A DNA stretch of 64,000 nucleotides from Pseudomonadota bacterium (GCA_005804885.1 SYOX01000200.1:1-64000), one strand, 5' to 3'. Shown: positions 15,259 to 24,660, numbered from the stretch's first letter. Notes: generated by a model from the letters alone, not told the origin. Numbers and translations: made by a program.

Positions 15259-16547
15259 CGGTTGGGGACGCAGATCCCCATGCCCGGGTCGCAGCGCAGC
15301 GGCATCATGCCCGTTGGGCAGTCGGCGTCGACGTTGCAGGTTGGCACGCAGATCTGACCCATGGGGCTGTTGGCGCAGGTGCAGCCGACGGAGCCTTCCG
15401 GGCAGGCCCCGTCGCAATCGGACACGTCCTGGCAGGCGACCGGCCCGGGCATGTTGTTGGGATCGTTGTTGGGATCACCCCCGCCCGCATCGCCGGGGTC
15501 GCCGTGGTAGCAGCCCATGATGTAGGGGAAGCCGTCGGTGGCGTGGTAGCGATAGGTGCCGTCGGGGCCGACGCGGCCATTGCAGCGGTCGAGCTGGGTG
15601 CCCTGGGCCTGGGCGCACTCGGGCCTGTCGCAGGCGTGGTTGTCCCAGGCGTAGGTCGTCGGATCGCCGGTGCGCACCCAGCTGCTCTCGAACTTGACCA
15701 CCTCGGTGCAAGCCTCGTCCACGCAGCCCCAGGGGCCATAGATCGGGAAGCCGTCCAGCGAGAAGCCGAGGATGGGCGAAGGGTCGCCCTCCTGGTAGTC
15801 GGGGAAGAAGCACTCGGTCAGGAAGGCGTGGTAGTGGTAGGAGCCGCCCGGCCCTGAGTGGCCCAGGCACCAGTCCATGATGTCGTTGTAGATCGGATCG
15901 CCGAAGGGATCGGGGACGGGGCCCTCGTTGGGGCCGAAGATGGGCACGCCGTTGATGGCAAAGGCCGCGACGCCGAGCAGCGGGATGTCCGTCATCTCGT
16001 CGAGGAGGAGGGGGTTGTGGGCGATCTCCCAGCGGTTGTTCTGGGCCTGGAGGCCGTTGGGGGTCACGTTGATGTATTCGTAGTGGGGGATGCTGTTGCT
16101 CTCGACGACGATCGTGTCCTCGGTGCAGGTCACCGAGAGCGTCGGGGCGGGGTAGTCCGGGCCGGCCCCCTCAACGTTGCTCAGATCCATGAAGATCCCG
16201 TCGAGGCAGCCCTGACCTGGATCGTTGTTGGGAGCGTCGGGCTCGTTGTTCGGATCGTTGTTGGGAGCGTCGGGCTCATTGTTGGGGTCGTTGTTGGGAG
16301 CGTTGTTGGGGTCGTTGTTCGGATCGTTGTTGGGAGTGTTGTTGGGATCGCAGACGCACTCCAGGAAGCGGGCTCCCTGATCGTCGCAGGTTTGGGCGCC
16401 CTGTGCGCCGTCGGTGCAGGTGCAGCTCTGGGTCTGCCCAGGGACGCAGAGGCGACCCCCGGTGTCCGCCGACGGGGCATCATCGCCGCACGCGGCCAGC
16501 GCCCCGACGCAGGCAACGAGACTGCACAATGCATTGAATTTATTCAA
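15255..16547 (-). CDS. YHYH domain lipoprotein with PNND linker
   Basis: 430 residues from a TTG start with GAGGAGAT upstream. The signal peptide ends in lipobox ALAAC. A short Cys-rich segment (CVPGQTQSCTCTDG) is followed by a (DPNN)n spacer. The YHYH domain covers about residues 130-355: it has GPGGSYHYHAFLTEC, GFSLDGFPIYGPWGC (the D-G-x-P-I-Y-G hallmark) and a second RVGPDGTYRYHATDGFPYIM. YHYH domains occur in secreted proteins of marine and soil bacteria; His-Tyr-His metal binding is presumed. A C-terminal Cys-rich module (CDGACPEGSVGCTC...) ends the protein. It is the first gene of a two-gene operon. Confidence 0.85.
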   Translation of the reverse strand: MNKFNALCSLVACVGALAACGDDAPSADTGGRLCVPGQTQSCTCTDGAQGAQTCDDQGARFLECVCDPNNTPNNDPNNDPNNAPNNDPNNEPDAPNNDPNNEPDAPNNDPGQGCLDGIFMDLSNVEGAGPDYPAPTLSVTCTEDTIVVESNSIPHYEYINVTPNGLQAQNNRWEIAHNPLLLDEMTDIPLLGVAAFAINGVPIFGPNEGPVPDPFGDPIYNDIMDWCLGHSGPGGSYHYHAFLTECFFPDYQEGDPSPILGFSLDGFPIYGPWGCVDEACTEVVKFESSWVRTGDPTTYAWDNHACDRPECAQAQGTQLDRCNGRVGPDGTYRYHATDGFPYIMGCYHGDPGDAGGGDPNNDPNNMPGPVACQDVSDCDGACPEGSVGCTCANSPMGQICVPTCNVDADCPTGMMPLRCDPGMGICVPNR

Positions 16548-16885
16548 GAAACTATCTCCTCAGATCTGGCGAGCCTGGCTGTCCCGCGCTCGAAGCTCGC
16601 CATGGGTGGCGTCGCCCTGCGGTGAGCGTGACGCGCCAAGGAGAAGATAACAGCATCGAGGTCGATTGTCGCGGTGGTTGTTGCGGCGGAGCCCGCGGCG
16701 GCGGGCGCAGGGCGCCTCCCTGCGGCGTGCTCTCGCCCTGCGCGACGGCGACGTGCCGACCCGCGCGCCTCACACCCCATCTGGGGATTCCTCAATGGGG
16801 GCGGTTGGGGCGGGCAGGCGGCGCGGGAGCGGGATCGCTGGTGGTCAGGGGCGGGCGGTGGTGAGGGCGCGTGGCGCCCGAGCGC
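16548..16885. other. Gene-free interval between the YHYH operon and the MATE gene
   Basis: 338 bp. It contains the leader and presumably the promoter of the YHYH operon (minus strand), with no clear -35/-10 pair recognised. A GGGGCG/CACCCC-rich patch at about 16765-16810 has partial inverted repeats (CCCCAT/ATGGGG). Short ORFs here lack codon structure. No RNA gene is seen. Confidence 0.4.
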
Positions 16886-18274
16886 CTACAGTCGAGCGGC
16901 AGGGCGCCTGGAGAGCCTGTCGAAGCGGACGAGCAGGCCGACACCCACGACGGTCAGGCCGGCGCACAGGCCCCACCAGAGGCCCTCGATGCCCATGTCG
17001 AGGCCAAAGCCGAGCAGGAGGCTGATGGGCAGGCCGACGCCGTAGTGGCCGGCGATGTTCATGGAGAAGGAGAAGCGGGTGTCGCCGAGGCCGCGCAGGA
17101 TGCCCGAGCCGACGGCCTGGAGGCCGTCGGAGAGCTGGAAGACGGCGGCGACGAAGAGCAGGGGCGCGGCGACCTCGATGACGCGGGCCTCGCTGGTGAG
17201 GATCGAGGCCAGCTGGGCGGGCCAGAGCCAGAAGGCCACCCCGGCGACGCCCATGAAGGCCGTGCCCATGGCGACGGCGACGAAGCCTGAGACACGGGCG
17301 CGCAGCCCGTCGAGGGCGCCGATGGCGCGGCCGACGCAGACCGCGCCGGCGCTGGAGATGCCCTTGGCGACGGTGAAGGTGGTGCTGGCCAGCATCAGCG
17401 CGACCTGATGGGCGGCCATCTCCAGGGCGCCGAGTTGACCGGCGAAGAAGCCCGCCAGCGCGAAGACGCCGACCTCGGCCGAGTACTGGAGGCCGACGGG
17501 GCCGCCGAAGCGCATGGCCTTGAGGAGCAGGCGCGGGCGCGGGCGCCGGGAGATGGGGCCTGGGGTCTTGATGCGCCAGACGCCGACGACGAGGATCAGG
17601 GATTCGATCACGGTGCTGACGACGGTGACGGCCGCCGCTCCGGCGACGCCGAAGGAGGGCACCTGTTGCAAGGGGCCAGTCCAGTCCGGCAGGTCCGCGC
17701 CGCCGAAGACCAGCAGCCACGTCCCGAGGAAGTTGAAGACGTTGCCGACCAGCATCGAGAAGAGGAGGGCGGGGGTGGCGCGGGCCGACTGGAGGTAGCC
17801 GCGCAGCGCGTAGAACAGGATGCCGGGCACCAGGCCGATGGCGCGCACCCGCATGTAGATGGCGGCCTCGGCGGCGACGTCGGCCTCGATCCCGGTCAGG
17901 GTGAAGAGCTCGGGCATCAGGACGACGGGGAGCGTCAGGGCGAGCCCCAGCAGGATGGCCAGCCAGACGCTCTGCCACATCATGCGTCGGGCCTTGGCGG
18001 GCTCGTTGGCGCCCATGGCCTGAGCGATCAGGGGGTCAAAGCCCATCATGACCCCGATGCCGAAGATCATCACCAGGAAGAAGAAGCCGGTGGCGAGGCC
18101 GACCCCGGCGAGCTCGGTCTCCCCGAGTCTGCCGACGATGGCGGTGTCGACGAGCCCCTTGATCTTGCTGCCGACCTGGACCGCGGCCAGGGGCAGCGCG
18201 AGGCGCCAGACGGAGGCTATCTCCTGGCCGATCAAGGACTTTAATGGGGGCTGAGGAGCCGTCTGCCCGGTCAA
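16886..18274 (-). CDS. MATE family multidrug/Na+ exporter
   Basis: About 462 residues if translation starts at the TTG at 18274, which overlaps the upstream stop (TTGA); a longer frame upstream is a shadow of that gene. About twelve hydrophobic helices are present. MATE features include LALPLAAVQVGSKIKGLVDT in helix 1, DTAIVGRLGETELAGVGLAT, a GANEPAKARRM loop and, in the second half, QLGALEMAAHQVALMLAS and VGRAIGALDGLRARV. These are the pseudo-symmetric N/C halves of NorM/DinF-type proteins. The substrate is unknown. It follows the IgGFc-binding-like lipoprotein gene in the same orientation with start-stop overlap, so the two are probably co-transcribed. Confidence 0.88.
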   Translation of the reverse strand: MTGQTAPQPPLKSLIGQEIASVWRLALPLAAVQVGSKIKGLVDTAIVGRLGETELAGVGLATGFFFLVMIFGIGVMMGFDPLIAQAMGANEPAKARRMMWQSVWLAILLGLALTLPVVLMPELFTLTGIEADVAAEAAIYMRVRAIGLVPGILFYALRGYLQSARATPALLFSMLVGNVFNFLGTWLLVFGGADLPDWTGPLQQVPSFGVAGAAAVTVVSTVIESLILVVGVWRIKTPGPISRRPRPRLLLKAMRFGGPVGLQYSAEVGVFALAGFFAGQLGALEMAAHQVALMLASTTFTVAKGISSAGAVCVGRAIGALDGLRARVSGFVAVAMGTAFMGVAGVAFWLWPAQLASILTSEARVIEVAAPLLFVAAVFQLSDGLQAVGSGILRGLGDTRFSFSMNIAGHYGVGLPISLLLGFGLDMGIEGLWWGLCAGLTVVGVGLLVRFDRLSRRPAARL

Positions 18275-20253
18275 GGCGTGTCTTCGACGCGAAGGTCCAT
18301 CCCGCCGGTGAAGCCGTAGGACACCGCGTTGGAGAACCCGTAGATGGACAGCCCGAAGGGGAGCTCCCCTTCGATGGAGTGAGAGCCGTCCTCCATCGAG
18401 ACCCAGGCGTACTCGTACTCGCCGGTGCCGAAGCTGACGAAGAGGCTGTCGGGCAAGGGTCGGCCGTCGAGGATGATCAGGGCGCCGGCGGGGCGCATGA
18501 CGGTCACCCAGTCCTGCTGGTAGCCCTCGGGGGTGAGGAAGGCGTAATCGCGCCGGAAGCTGTCGATGGGGGCGGCCAGGATGAAGGACGGGTCGCCGAT
18601 GCCGGTGCCGGTGTCCTCCTGGCTCTTGAGGTACTGGCCGACCATGATCGGCCCGGAGGCGACGACCTCGAAGGAGCCGATGGCCTCGATCTGGCGCCAC
18701 TGTCCCCGGTTGAGGGTGAAGGTGGCGGCGTCGGGCTGCGGCGGGATGGTCTCGACCTGGGTGCCGTCGACCGAGGCGACGACGCGCCAGACGTCGTTGG
18801 AGCCGCCGCGGCTCTCGGACTGTGCGGCGAGGTATCGGTTGCCCCAGGTGGTCACGGGGTACATCTGCTGTTCGAGGTGTTCGGCGCAGCAGCCCATGCC
18901 GACGACGGCCTCCTCGTGGCCGCCGAAGACGACGATGGGCTTGTCGGAGAGGATCTCGGTGCCGGACATGTCCTGGAGGGGTTCGAAGAGGGTGGCGGGG
19001 GCGGCGGCCTCCAGGTTGAGGACCTGGCCGCGGCGCAGGGTGAAGGTCTGGAGCTCTCCTGCGGGCAGGAAGGGGACGTTGTCGCCGCCCTCGACATTGC
19101 CGGAGGGGATGACGCGCACGGTGGTGCGGCCCTCGGTGGCGGCGACGATCGTGATGTAGCCGTGCTGGGGAGGCAGGTTGAAGGCGTCGAGGACGGGCGA
19201 GGTGGGCCAGCTCAGGGCGATGTACTCGGTGCCAAGGGCTTCGATGGGGAGCAGGAGGGAGGCGTCATTGCTGGCCACGCCCTCGTTGTTGAGCGGGTTG
19301 AACTGGTAGGCCACGACGGGCCAGGTCGACTCCAGGAAGAAGGAGCGGTTGCTGATGCCGGTGCCGTCGACGTCATGACGAGGGAAGGTGTAGACGGCGA
19401 TGCCGCCGTTGGGGGGGACGCGGACCTCGGAGAGGTCGAGGGTCAGGTTGGGGTCGGTGGCGGTGACCCGGACGAGGGCCTCTTGATCGCTGGGGTTGCT
19501 CAGGACGACGGCGTGGGGCACGACGGAGGGGTCGCCGAAGGGGTCGTTGTACTGGTCCAGGTCCAGGCTCCAGTAGCGGCAGCCGATGTAGGAGGGGAAC
19601 TTGGCCGACAGGTCGCACCCGGACAGGCAGCGGCCGTCGAGGCACAAGGCGCCCTCGGGGCAGGTCTCGGGAGGCCCGAAGCCCATGCCGGCCTCATCGC
19701 AGGTGTGGATCGTGTCCCGATCGATGCAGGACTGCTCGTTGGGGATGCAGATCATGTCGGTGCACTGGCCGGCGAGGCAGCGCAGGCCCTCGTCGCAGGC
19801 CTCTGGGACGAAGGCCGAGCCCTCGGCATTGCAGACCCGCAGGCTGGCCTCGTCGAAGCAGCCCTGCACCAGCCCCGGGTCGCAGTTGATCTGGCGGAGG
19901 CACTGGCCGCCTTCGCAGACCTCCGTCTCGAGGCAGGGAGGGGCGGCCTCGAAGGCGCCGCCGCGGCAGACCTCGACCTCAAGCCCCCCGGCGCACCGCC
20001 GCTCGCCCTCCTGACATCCAGGCTCGGGTTCTTGCTCAGGTTCTTGCTCGGGCGTCGGCTCGGGCGTCGGCTCGGGCTCGCCCGCGTCAGGATCGCCAGG
20101 ATCGTTGTTGGGGTCGTTGTTCGGGCTGTTGTTGGGGGCATTATTTTGCCCCTCGCCCGACCCGGCGCCCTTGCTCGTGTCGTCGCAGGCGCACAGCCCC
20201 AGCACCAGGAGCATGCTCGCCGAGGAAGTCAGGTAGAGTCGCCGTGTCGCCAT
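18271..20253 (-). CDS. IgGFc-binding-like lipoprotein with PNND linker (paralogue of 61637-63724)
   Basis: 660 residues from the ATG at 20253, with GGAGG eight bases upstream. Lipobox VLGLCAC is followed by a PNNSPNNDPNNDPGDPD linker and a (EPTP/EPEQ)n stretch. Four Cys-x-Gly-x-x-C modules follow (about residues 85-215; for example CAGGLEVEVC, CEGGQCLRQINC). The C-terminal two thirds (about 220-655) match the IgGFc-binding family fold: NPSDQEALVRVTATDP, VVAYQFNPLN, SNDASLLLPIEALGTEYIA, KPIVVFGGHEE, HLEQQMYPVTTWGNRYLA, GPIMVGQYLKSQ and PFGLSIYGFSNAVSYGFTGG. It is a likely surface adhesin-type protein; the ligand is unknown and IgG binding itself should not be assumed. Confidence 0.8.
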   Translation of the reverse strand: MATRRLYLTSSASMLLVLGLCACDDTSKGAGSGEGQNNAPNNSPNNDPNNDPGDPDAGEPEPTPEPTPEQEPEQEPEPGCQEGERRCAGGLEVEVCRGGAFEAAPPCLETEVCEGGQCLRQINCDPGLVQGCFDEASLRVCNAEGSAFVPEACDEGLRCLAGQCTDMICIPNEQSCIDRDTIHTCDEAGMGFGPPETCPEGALCLDGRCLSGCDLSAKFPSYIGCRYWSLDLDQYNDPFGDPSVVPHAVVLSNPSDQEALVRVTATDPNLTLDLSEVRVPPNGGIAVYTFPRHDVDGTGISNRSFFLESTWPVVAYQFNPLNNEGVASNDASLLLPIEALGTEYIALSWPTSPVLDAFNLPPQHGYITIVAATEGRTTVRVIPSGNVEGGDNVPFLPAGELQTFTLRRGQVLNLEAAAPATLFEPLQDMSGTEILSDKPIVVFGGHEEAVVGMGCCAEHLEQQMYPVTTWGNRYLAAQSESRGGSNDVWRVVASVDGTQVETIPPQPDAATFTLNRGQWRQIEAIGSFEVVASGPIMVGQYLKSQEDTGTGIGDPSFILAAPIDSFRRDYAFLTPEGYQQDWVTVMRPAGALIILDGRPLPDSLFVSFGTGEYEYAWVSMEDGSHSIEGELPFGLSIYGFSNAVSYGFTGGMDLRVEDTP

Positions 20254-20341
20254 GTTCAACCTCCAGGGACTTGACGGCGCGGAGTGTATCACCGATGTCC
20301 AGGGATGCCAGCACCACCGATCGACGCCGGACCCATCGACC

Positions 20342-22510
20342 ATGCCCCCCTCCTCGCCCCCAGACGCCGCGCACCTGCTCCAGATCGGCCTCTCGCTCGT
20401 CGATGGCGCGCGCTGTCGCGATCAGCGCGCGCACGCCGAGGCAGCCCACCGCGTCGTCCTGGCCCGGCTGGTGATCTCGGCGGCCCTTCCAACCCCGGCG
20501 CCGCTGCGCGGCGTGCTCTGGGAGGCGGCCCGCGCTCTGGAGGCGGCCGATCCTGTGGCGCTCGACGCCCTCGACGCGGCGTTGGCCCCCTGGCGCGTCG
20601 GGCGCACGCCCCTGGAGGCCGCCAGCGCCCTTCACCCTCGCCTGCTCGGGCAGCGGCGCGTCGAGGAGGCCGGGCGCTCCAAGGCGGCGCGCCGCGCCGC
20701 TGGCGTCTTCTACACGCCCGGCGGGACGGCGCGCTGGCTCGTCGACCAGACCCTCGGCCCGCTGGAGATGGGACCGAACCCGCTCCAGATCGCCGATCCG
20801 TGCTGCGGCTGCGGTGCCTTCCTGCTGGCCGCCATCGACCACCTCCTGGCCCGCGCCGCCACCCCGGCGCCCGACACCGATCCTCTCCACGCCGAGACCT
20901 TCAAGGCCGAGACCTTCGAGGCCGAGACCTTCGAGGCCGAGACCTTCGAGGCCGAGACCTTCGAGGCCAAGACCTTCGAGGCCAAGGCCTTCAAGGCCGA
21001 GACCTTCGAGGCTGAGTTCCACGGCGTCGACCTTGACCCCGTCGCCGTCGAGATCGCGCGCCTGCGCGTCGCCCAGGCCCTCACCCCGGCGCTCGGCCGC
21101 GACGAGGCCGTCCGCCGGGCGGCCGCGCACATCCAGATCGGCGAGGGCCTGAGCGCGCCGCTGCCTGCGCTCGACGCCGTCCTCTCCAACCCCCCCTTCG
21201 GCAACGCCATCGGGGGCGACACCAGCCGGGACAAGGCCACCCGGGAGCGACACCAGCGCCTCCTGCCCGAGATCGCCGTGGGCGCCTACGATCTGTCGAC
21301 CCTCTTCGTCGCGCGCGCCGTCGAGCGCCTCAAGCCCGGCGGCCGCTATGGGCTGGTCGTGCCGCGCAGCGCGCTGTCGATCGCCTCGGCGCGGGCCTTG
21401 CGGGGCTTTGTCAACGCCGAGGCCCCCCTCCAGACGCTCTGGTCCCCCTCGGCGCCCCGGATCTTCCACGGCGCCGACGTCTTCGTGGCGCTCCTGTGCG
21501 GCCAGCGCGGCGCCCCCCCTCAGGCCATCCAGATCAACACCTCGCGCCCCGACGAGGGCGGCGCCCCGAGCAGCCCGATGGACCGGATCGAGGGCGCGGG
21601 GTTGCCCGGCTCGGGATCGCCCGACGCGGGATCGCCTGAGCCGTGGATGCCGCTGCTGCTGCCTGAGCGGGCGCTGCTCCAGCGCGTCGCCAGCGCGCCG
21701 ATACCGCGCGCGACCCTCGGCCACCTGTGCGACATCCACGGCGGCGCCGCCACGGGGGCCGCCTACGATCTCAGGCCCCTGGTCGTCGACGCCGCCGAGG
21801 CCCCCGGCCCCCGGCTGATCACCACCGGGCTCATCGAGCGCTACGAGAGCCTCTGGGGCCAGACCCCCTGTCGCTTCCTCGGTGGCCTCTTCGACCACCC
21901 GCGCTGGCCCGCTCCGGCCCCTGTCGCCTCGGTCTCCAGAGCCATGGCGAGGCAGGCGAGCCCCAAGGTCCTCGTCGGGGGCCTCACCCGCGTGCTTGAG
22001 GCCGTCGCGGACCCCGACGGCGCCCTGGCCGGGGTTGTCTCGACCTGGGTGGTCAAGCCGCGACACCCGGATCGGCGCTGCCTCTGGCTGCTTGAAGCCC
22101 TCCTCAACGCGCCCCTCCTGTCCCTGATCTACATGACCCGCTTTCGAGGCAAGGAGCTCAGCGGCGGCAACACGACCGTCGGCCGCCGTGAGCTCGCCTC
22201 GCTGGAGGCCCCCGGCGATCTGTGGGAGCTCATCCAGATCCACCCCAAGCCCTCGATCGAGGCCCTCATGGCGCCTGACTCGGTCTTCGCGCTCGACCCG
22301 CTCGACCCCCGCGACCGCGCCCTGCTTGCCCTCCAGGCCGTCCAGGCTGTACAACGCCAGGCCGGGGAGCCGCTCGACGCCAACCGCGACGCGCTCGCTT
22401 CGGCCTGCGTCGCTCGCCTCTACGGCCTTGATCGCCGCTCCCACGAGGCCGCGCTCGTTTGGTTCAGGGCGCGCAGCAGGATCGTCATCAACCCCATGGA
22501 GGAGCCGTGA
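20342..22510 (+). CDS. N6-adenine DNA methyltransferase (Eco57I/TaqI-like) with pentapeptide expansion
   Basis: 722 residues. The start at 20342 is chosen to clear the divergent promoter region. SAM-dependent N6-MTase motifs are GVFYTP (121-126, motif X), DPCCGCGAFLLAAID (152-166, motif I), HGVDLDPVAVEIARLR (motif II) and SNPPF (282-286, catalytic NPPF). The C-terminal half has TaqI/Eco57I-like specificity-domain features (KVLVGGLTRVLEAV, FRGKELSGGNTTVGRRELA). Between motifs I and II sits an unusual 40-residue A-E/K-T/A-F-E/K repeat. No endonuclease motif or restriction partner gene is adjacent, so it is probably a solitary MTase. It is divergent from the IgGFc-like gene across 88 bp and is followed by a GTGA-overlapping lipoprotein gene. 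Confidence 0.85.
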   Translation: MPPSSPPDAAHLLQIGLSLVDGARCRDQRAHAEAAHRVVLARLVISAALPTPAPLRGVLWEAARALEAADPVALDALDAALAPWRVGRTPLEAASALHPRLLGQRRVEEAGRSKAARRAAGVFYTPGGTARWLVDQTLGPLEMGPNPLQIADPCCGCGAFLLAAIDHLLARAATPAPDTDPLHAETFKAETFEAETFEAETFEAETFEAKTFEAKAFKAETFEAEFHGVDLDPVAVEIARLRVAQALTPALGRDEAVRRAAAHIQIGEGLSAPLPALDAVLSNPPFGNAIGGDTSRDKATRERHQRLLPEIAVGAYDLSTLFVARAVERLKPGGRYGLVVPRSALSIASARALRGFVNAEAPLQTLWSPSAPRIFHGADVFVALLCGQRGAPPQAIQINTSRPDEGGAPSSPMDRIEGAGLPGSGSPDAGSPEPWMPLLLPERALLQRVASAPIPRATLGHLCDIHGGAATGAAYDLRPLVVDAAEAPGPRLITTGLIERYESLWGQTPCRFLGGLFDHPRWPAPAPVASVSRAMARQASPKVLVGGLTRVLEAVADPDGALAGVVSTWVVKPRHPDRRCLWLLEALLNAPLLSLIYMTRFRGKELSGGNTTVGRRELASLEAPGDLWELIQIHPKPSIEALMAPDSVFALDPLDPRDRALLALQAVQAVQRQAGEPLDANRDALASACVARLYGLDRRSHEAALVWFRARSRIVINPMEEP
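20890..21015 (+). repeat. In-frame 15-bp tandem repeat inside the methyltransferase gene
   Basis: Eight units of GCCGAGACCTTCGAG, with GCCAAGACC and TTCAAG variants, encode AETFE/AETFK/AKTFE/AKAFK. The unit length is a multiple of three, so copy-number change alters loop length without a frameshift. The repeat lies between motif I and the Asp of motif II, where homologues normally have only a short connection. Confidence 0.9.
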
Positions 22511-23952
22511 TCGCCAAGGGACGCTCGCCTCTCAACATCTTCGCCGCGCTCTGCGCCGGCCTGTTCCCGCTCGGCTGCAACAACGATAAACCACCGCAAC
22601 CACTTCAGAAATCGGCCGCCGATGCGGGGGTCGCGCCCAAGGCTGCCGCCGCCGACGTCGGCGTCGCCTCGACCCCCGCGGTCGACCTGGCGACGCCCGC
22701 GGCGCCCGCCAAGGCCGTCGCGCCCGCCTGTGAGGCGACGATCGCGCCCACAGGGGAGGTGCAGATCAAGGGCAAGCCGGCGGGGATCACGCTGGCGGCC
22801 GACGCCGAAGGGCGTCGCGGCGGGGTCAGAGTCTTCGCCTCGGCGACGCCCGACGTGGTCCTGGTTGCGGTCCAGCCCCAGTGGCACGTCATCGGCGGGG
22901 CCACCCCCGACGGCAAGCTCTGGGAGGTCCCGTGCGAGGCCCCAGGGGACAAGAAGCCCTTCATGGAGGTGGCCGGAGCCGACTTCGGCAACGCGGCCCA
23001 GAGCCGCGACGGCGCCCTGCTCTTCTTCACCAGCCCCCAGGGCATCGGGATGCTCGACCTGGCCACCCGCCAGTGGCAGCCCATCACCGATCCGCCCGAG
23101 GTCCCCAAGGGCTGCCAGGCCGCCCAGGACAAGCCGCTCAAGAGCGTCGACGTGGTCACCAGCCGCGCCGTCACGGGCAACAAGCTCGTCTTCGAGCGCG
23201 GCGGCCCTTGCGGCAAGGGCGGCGCCTGGATCGCCCAGGAGCTCCACCTGATCCGCCCCGATCAGCCCAGCAAGCGCGAGATCCGCGCCCCTCAGCCCGT
23301 CTCGGCCGTCGCCATCGACGCTGGCGGCGAGGTCTGGATTGGGGACGCGGGGCGCTGCGACGTGCCCGGCGTCAACGATCCTCAGACGCACGGGGTGGCC
23401 TGGGTGTCCAAGGACGGCGGCCAGAGCTGGGAGAAGCGGCCCATTCAGGAGGGCGGCAAGGCGGCCCTGACCGCGCCCCGCAACCTCTTCGCCGACGCGA
23501 AGACCCCCGGCCGCGTGCTGGCCTACACGGCCCGCTGCGCGCTGCCCGACAAGGCCATCGGCGGCTCGCTCTACCAGACCCGCGACGCTGGCAAGACCTG
23601 GAAGAAGATCGCGCTGCCGCCCGAGATCCCCGCCACCGCCGAGGGCCAGGGGCTGCACGCCGTCGAGGTCGCCGCCGATGACCTCGACCGGATCGTGGTC
23701 TGGGGCCTGCCCCACAAGCGCTGGGAGACCGCCGACGGCGGCAAGACCTGGAACGAGATCGGGCCCGGGCGCCTGCCTCGCGGCCTCTCTCGCCTGGCTC
23801 AGAACGATCGGTGGATCTTCCGCGTCTCCAGCAACGGCCTCCTGCGCAAGGACATCGGCTCCAAACGCCTGCTCCGCGTCTTCCCCCCCGAGGAGGCCCC
23901 CAAGGGCGCCGACCCCGCCCTGCCCCTCACCCCCAAGGTCGAGGTCCCCTGA
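22507..23952 (+). CDS. Lipoprotein with BNR/Ycf48-like propeller repeats
   Basis: 481 residues from a GTG start preceded by GGAGGAG and overlapping the stop of the MTase gene (GTGA). The signal peptide IFAALCAGLFPLGC ends in a lipobox Cys. An Ala/Pro/Lys-rich linker (about 25-75) precedes a beta-propeller. BNR-type Asp boxes are visible at WVSKDGGQSWEKRP, YQTRDAGKTWKKIALP and WETADGGKTWNEIGPG (S/T-x-D-x-G-x-T/S-W), as in sialidases and photosystem assembly factor Ycf48. No catalytic sialidase residues are recognised, so a structural or binding role is likelier. Co-transcription with a DNA methyltransferase is odd; the functional link is unclear. Confidence 0.75.
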   Translation: MIAKGRSPLNIFAALCAGLFPLGCNNDKPPQPLQKSAADAGVAPKAAAADVGVASTPAVDLATPAAPAKAVAPACEATIAPTGEVQIKGKPAGITLAADAEGRRGGVRVFASATPDVVLVAVQPQWHVIGGATPDGKLWEVPCEAPGDKKPFMEVAGADFGNAAQSRDGALLFFTSPQGIGMLDLATRQWQPITDPPEVPKGCQAAQDKPLKSVDVVTSRAVTGNKLVFERGGPCGKGGAWIAQELHLIRPDQPSKREIRAPQPVSAVAIDAGGEVWIGDAGRCDVPGVNDPQTHGVAWVSKDGGQSWEKRPIQEGGKAALTAPRNLFADAKTPGRVLAYTARCALPDKAIGGSLYQTRDAGKTWKKIALPPEIPATAEGQGLHAVEVAADDLDRIVVWGLPHKRWETADGGKTWNEIGPGRLPRGLSRLAQNDRWIFRVSSNGLLRKDIGSKRLLRVFPPEEAPKGADPALPLTPKVEVP

Positions 23953-23977
23953 GCAAGACCCGCCCTGAACGATTCAG

Positions 23978-24660
23978 AGCGGCGAGCCGACTTCGATGGC
24001 GGGCACGTCGGGATCAGCGAGTCGACTTCGATGACGGGCACGGCAACTCCCCCTCCTGTCCTCCCCCTCGCTTCGCAAGGGGGAGGGACGCTCGCGGTTC
24101 GGGCACGGCGAGATCGGCGAGTCGACTTCGTTGTTGTGATCTGCACGTTGACGGTCCACCCGGGCTCGCGCCCGGGCCTACAATTTGTCCAGGCACGCCC
24201 CTGCGGGGCTGGCGAGGGGGCGTCGACCTTCAAGGGACAGACCCTCTCAAAGCCGCTCGATGTCTGCTTCCGAGCCCCTGAACATCTCTTGTGAGATCAA
24301 CAAGGTTGACACGCCCCACGCACGCTGACACTCCCTCGCCAGCCCCGCCGGAGGGCGGGGCGACCCGGGACAAAACCCAAGGCCCGGGCGCGAGCCCGGG
24401 TGGACCGTCAACGTGCAGATCCCACCATCGAAGTCGACTCGCCGATCTCGCCGTGCCCGTCAACGAAGTCGACTCGATGATCTCGATGTGTCCACCATCG
24501 AAGTCGACTCGTTGATCTCGGCGTGTCCGTCAACGAAGTCGACTCGCCGATCCCGACGTGTCCACCAACGAAGTCGACACGCCGATCCCGACGTGCCCGT
24601 CATCGAAGTCGACTCGCCGATCCCGAAGTGCCCGTCAACACTGCTGAATCAACGCTTTTG
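23978..24660. repeat. Palindromic repeat element with 35-bp SalI-core arrays on both flanks
   Basis: Two long inverted arms (about 24112-24222 and 24329-24450) share CGGCGAGTCGACTTCG, then CTGCACGTTGACGGTCCACC, then CGGGCTCGCGCCCGGGCCT, then TTTGTCC and GCGGGGCTGGCGAGGG. They are separated by about 105 bp of unrelated sequence. Outward from each arm run diverged units of about 35 bp with a CGAAGTCGACTCGCCGATC core: about two units on the left (inverted) and six clear plus two degenerate units on the right (24424-24660). A CTCCCCCTCGC/GCAAGGGGGAG hairpin interrupts the left array. A second copy of the left half lies at the window end (63793-64000). No ORF or transposase is present. Confidence 0.85.

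Noticed and set aside
18275-18700. Extension of the MATE exporter N-terminus by ~142 codons
   Set aside because: The extension is Arg/Pro-rich and lies wholly inside the upstream lipoprotein gene in another frame; the first MATE helix begins shortly after the TTG at 18274.
24424-24660. Regular ~35-bp repeats as a CRISPR array
   Set aside because: The units are contiguous and diverged throughout, with no conserved-repeat/unique-spacer alternation and no cas genes. They also occur as inverted arms elsewhere.
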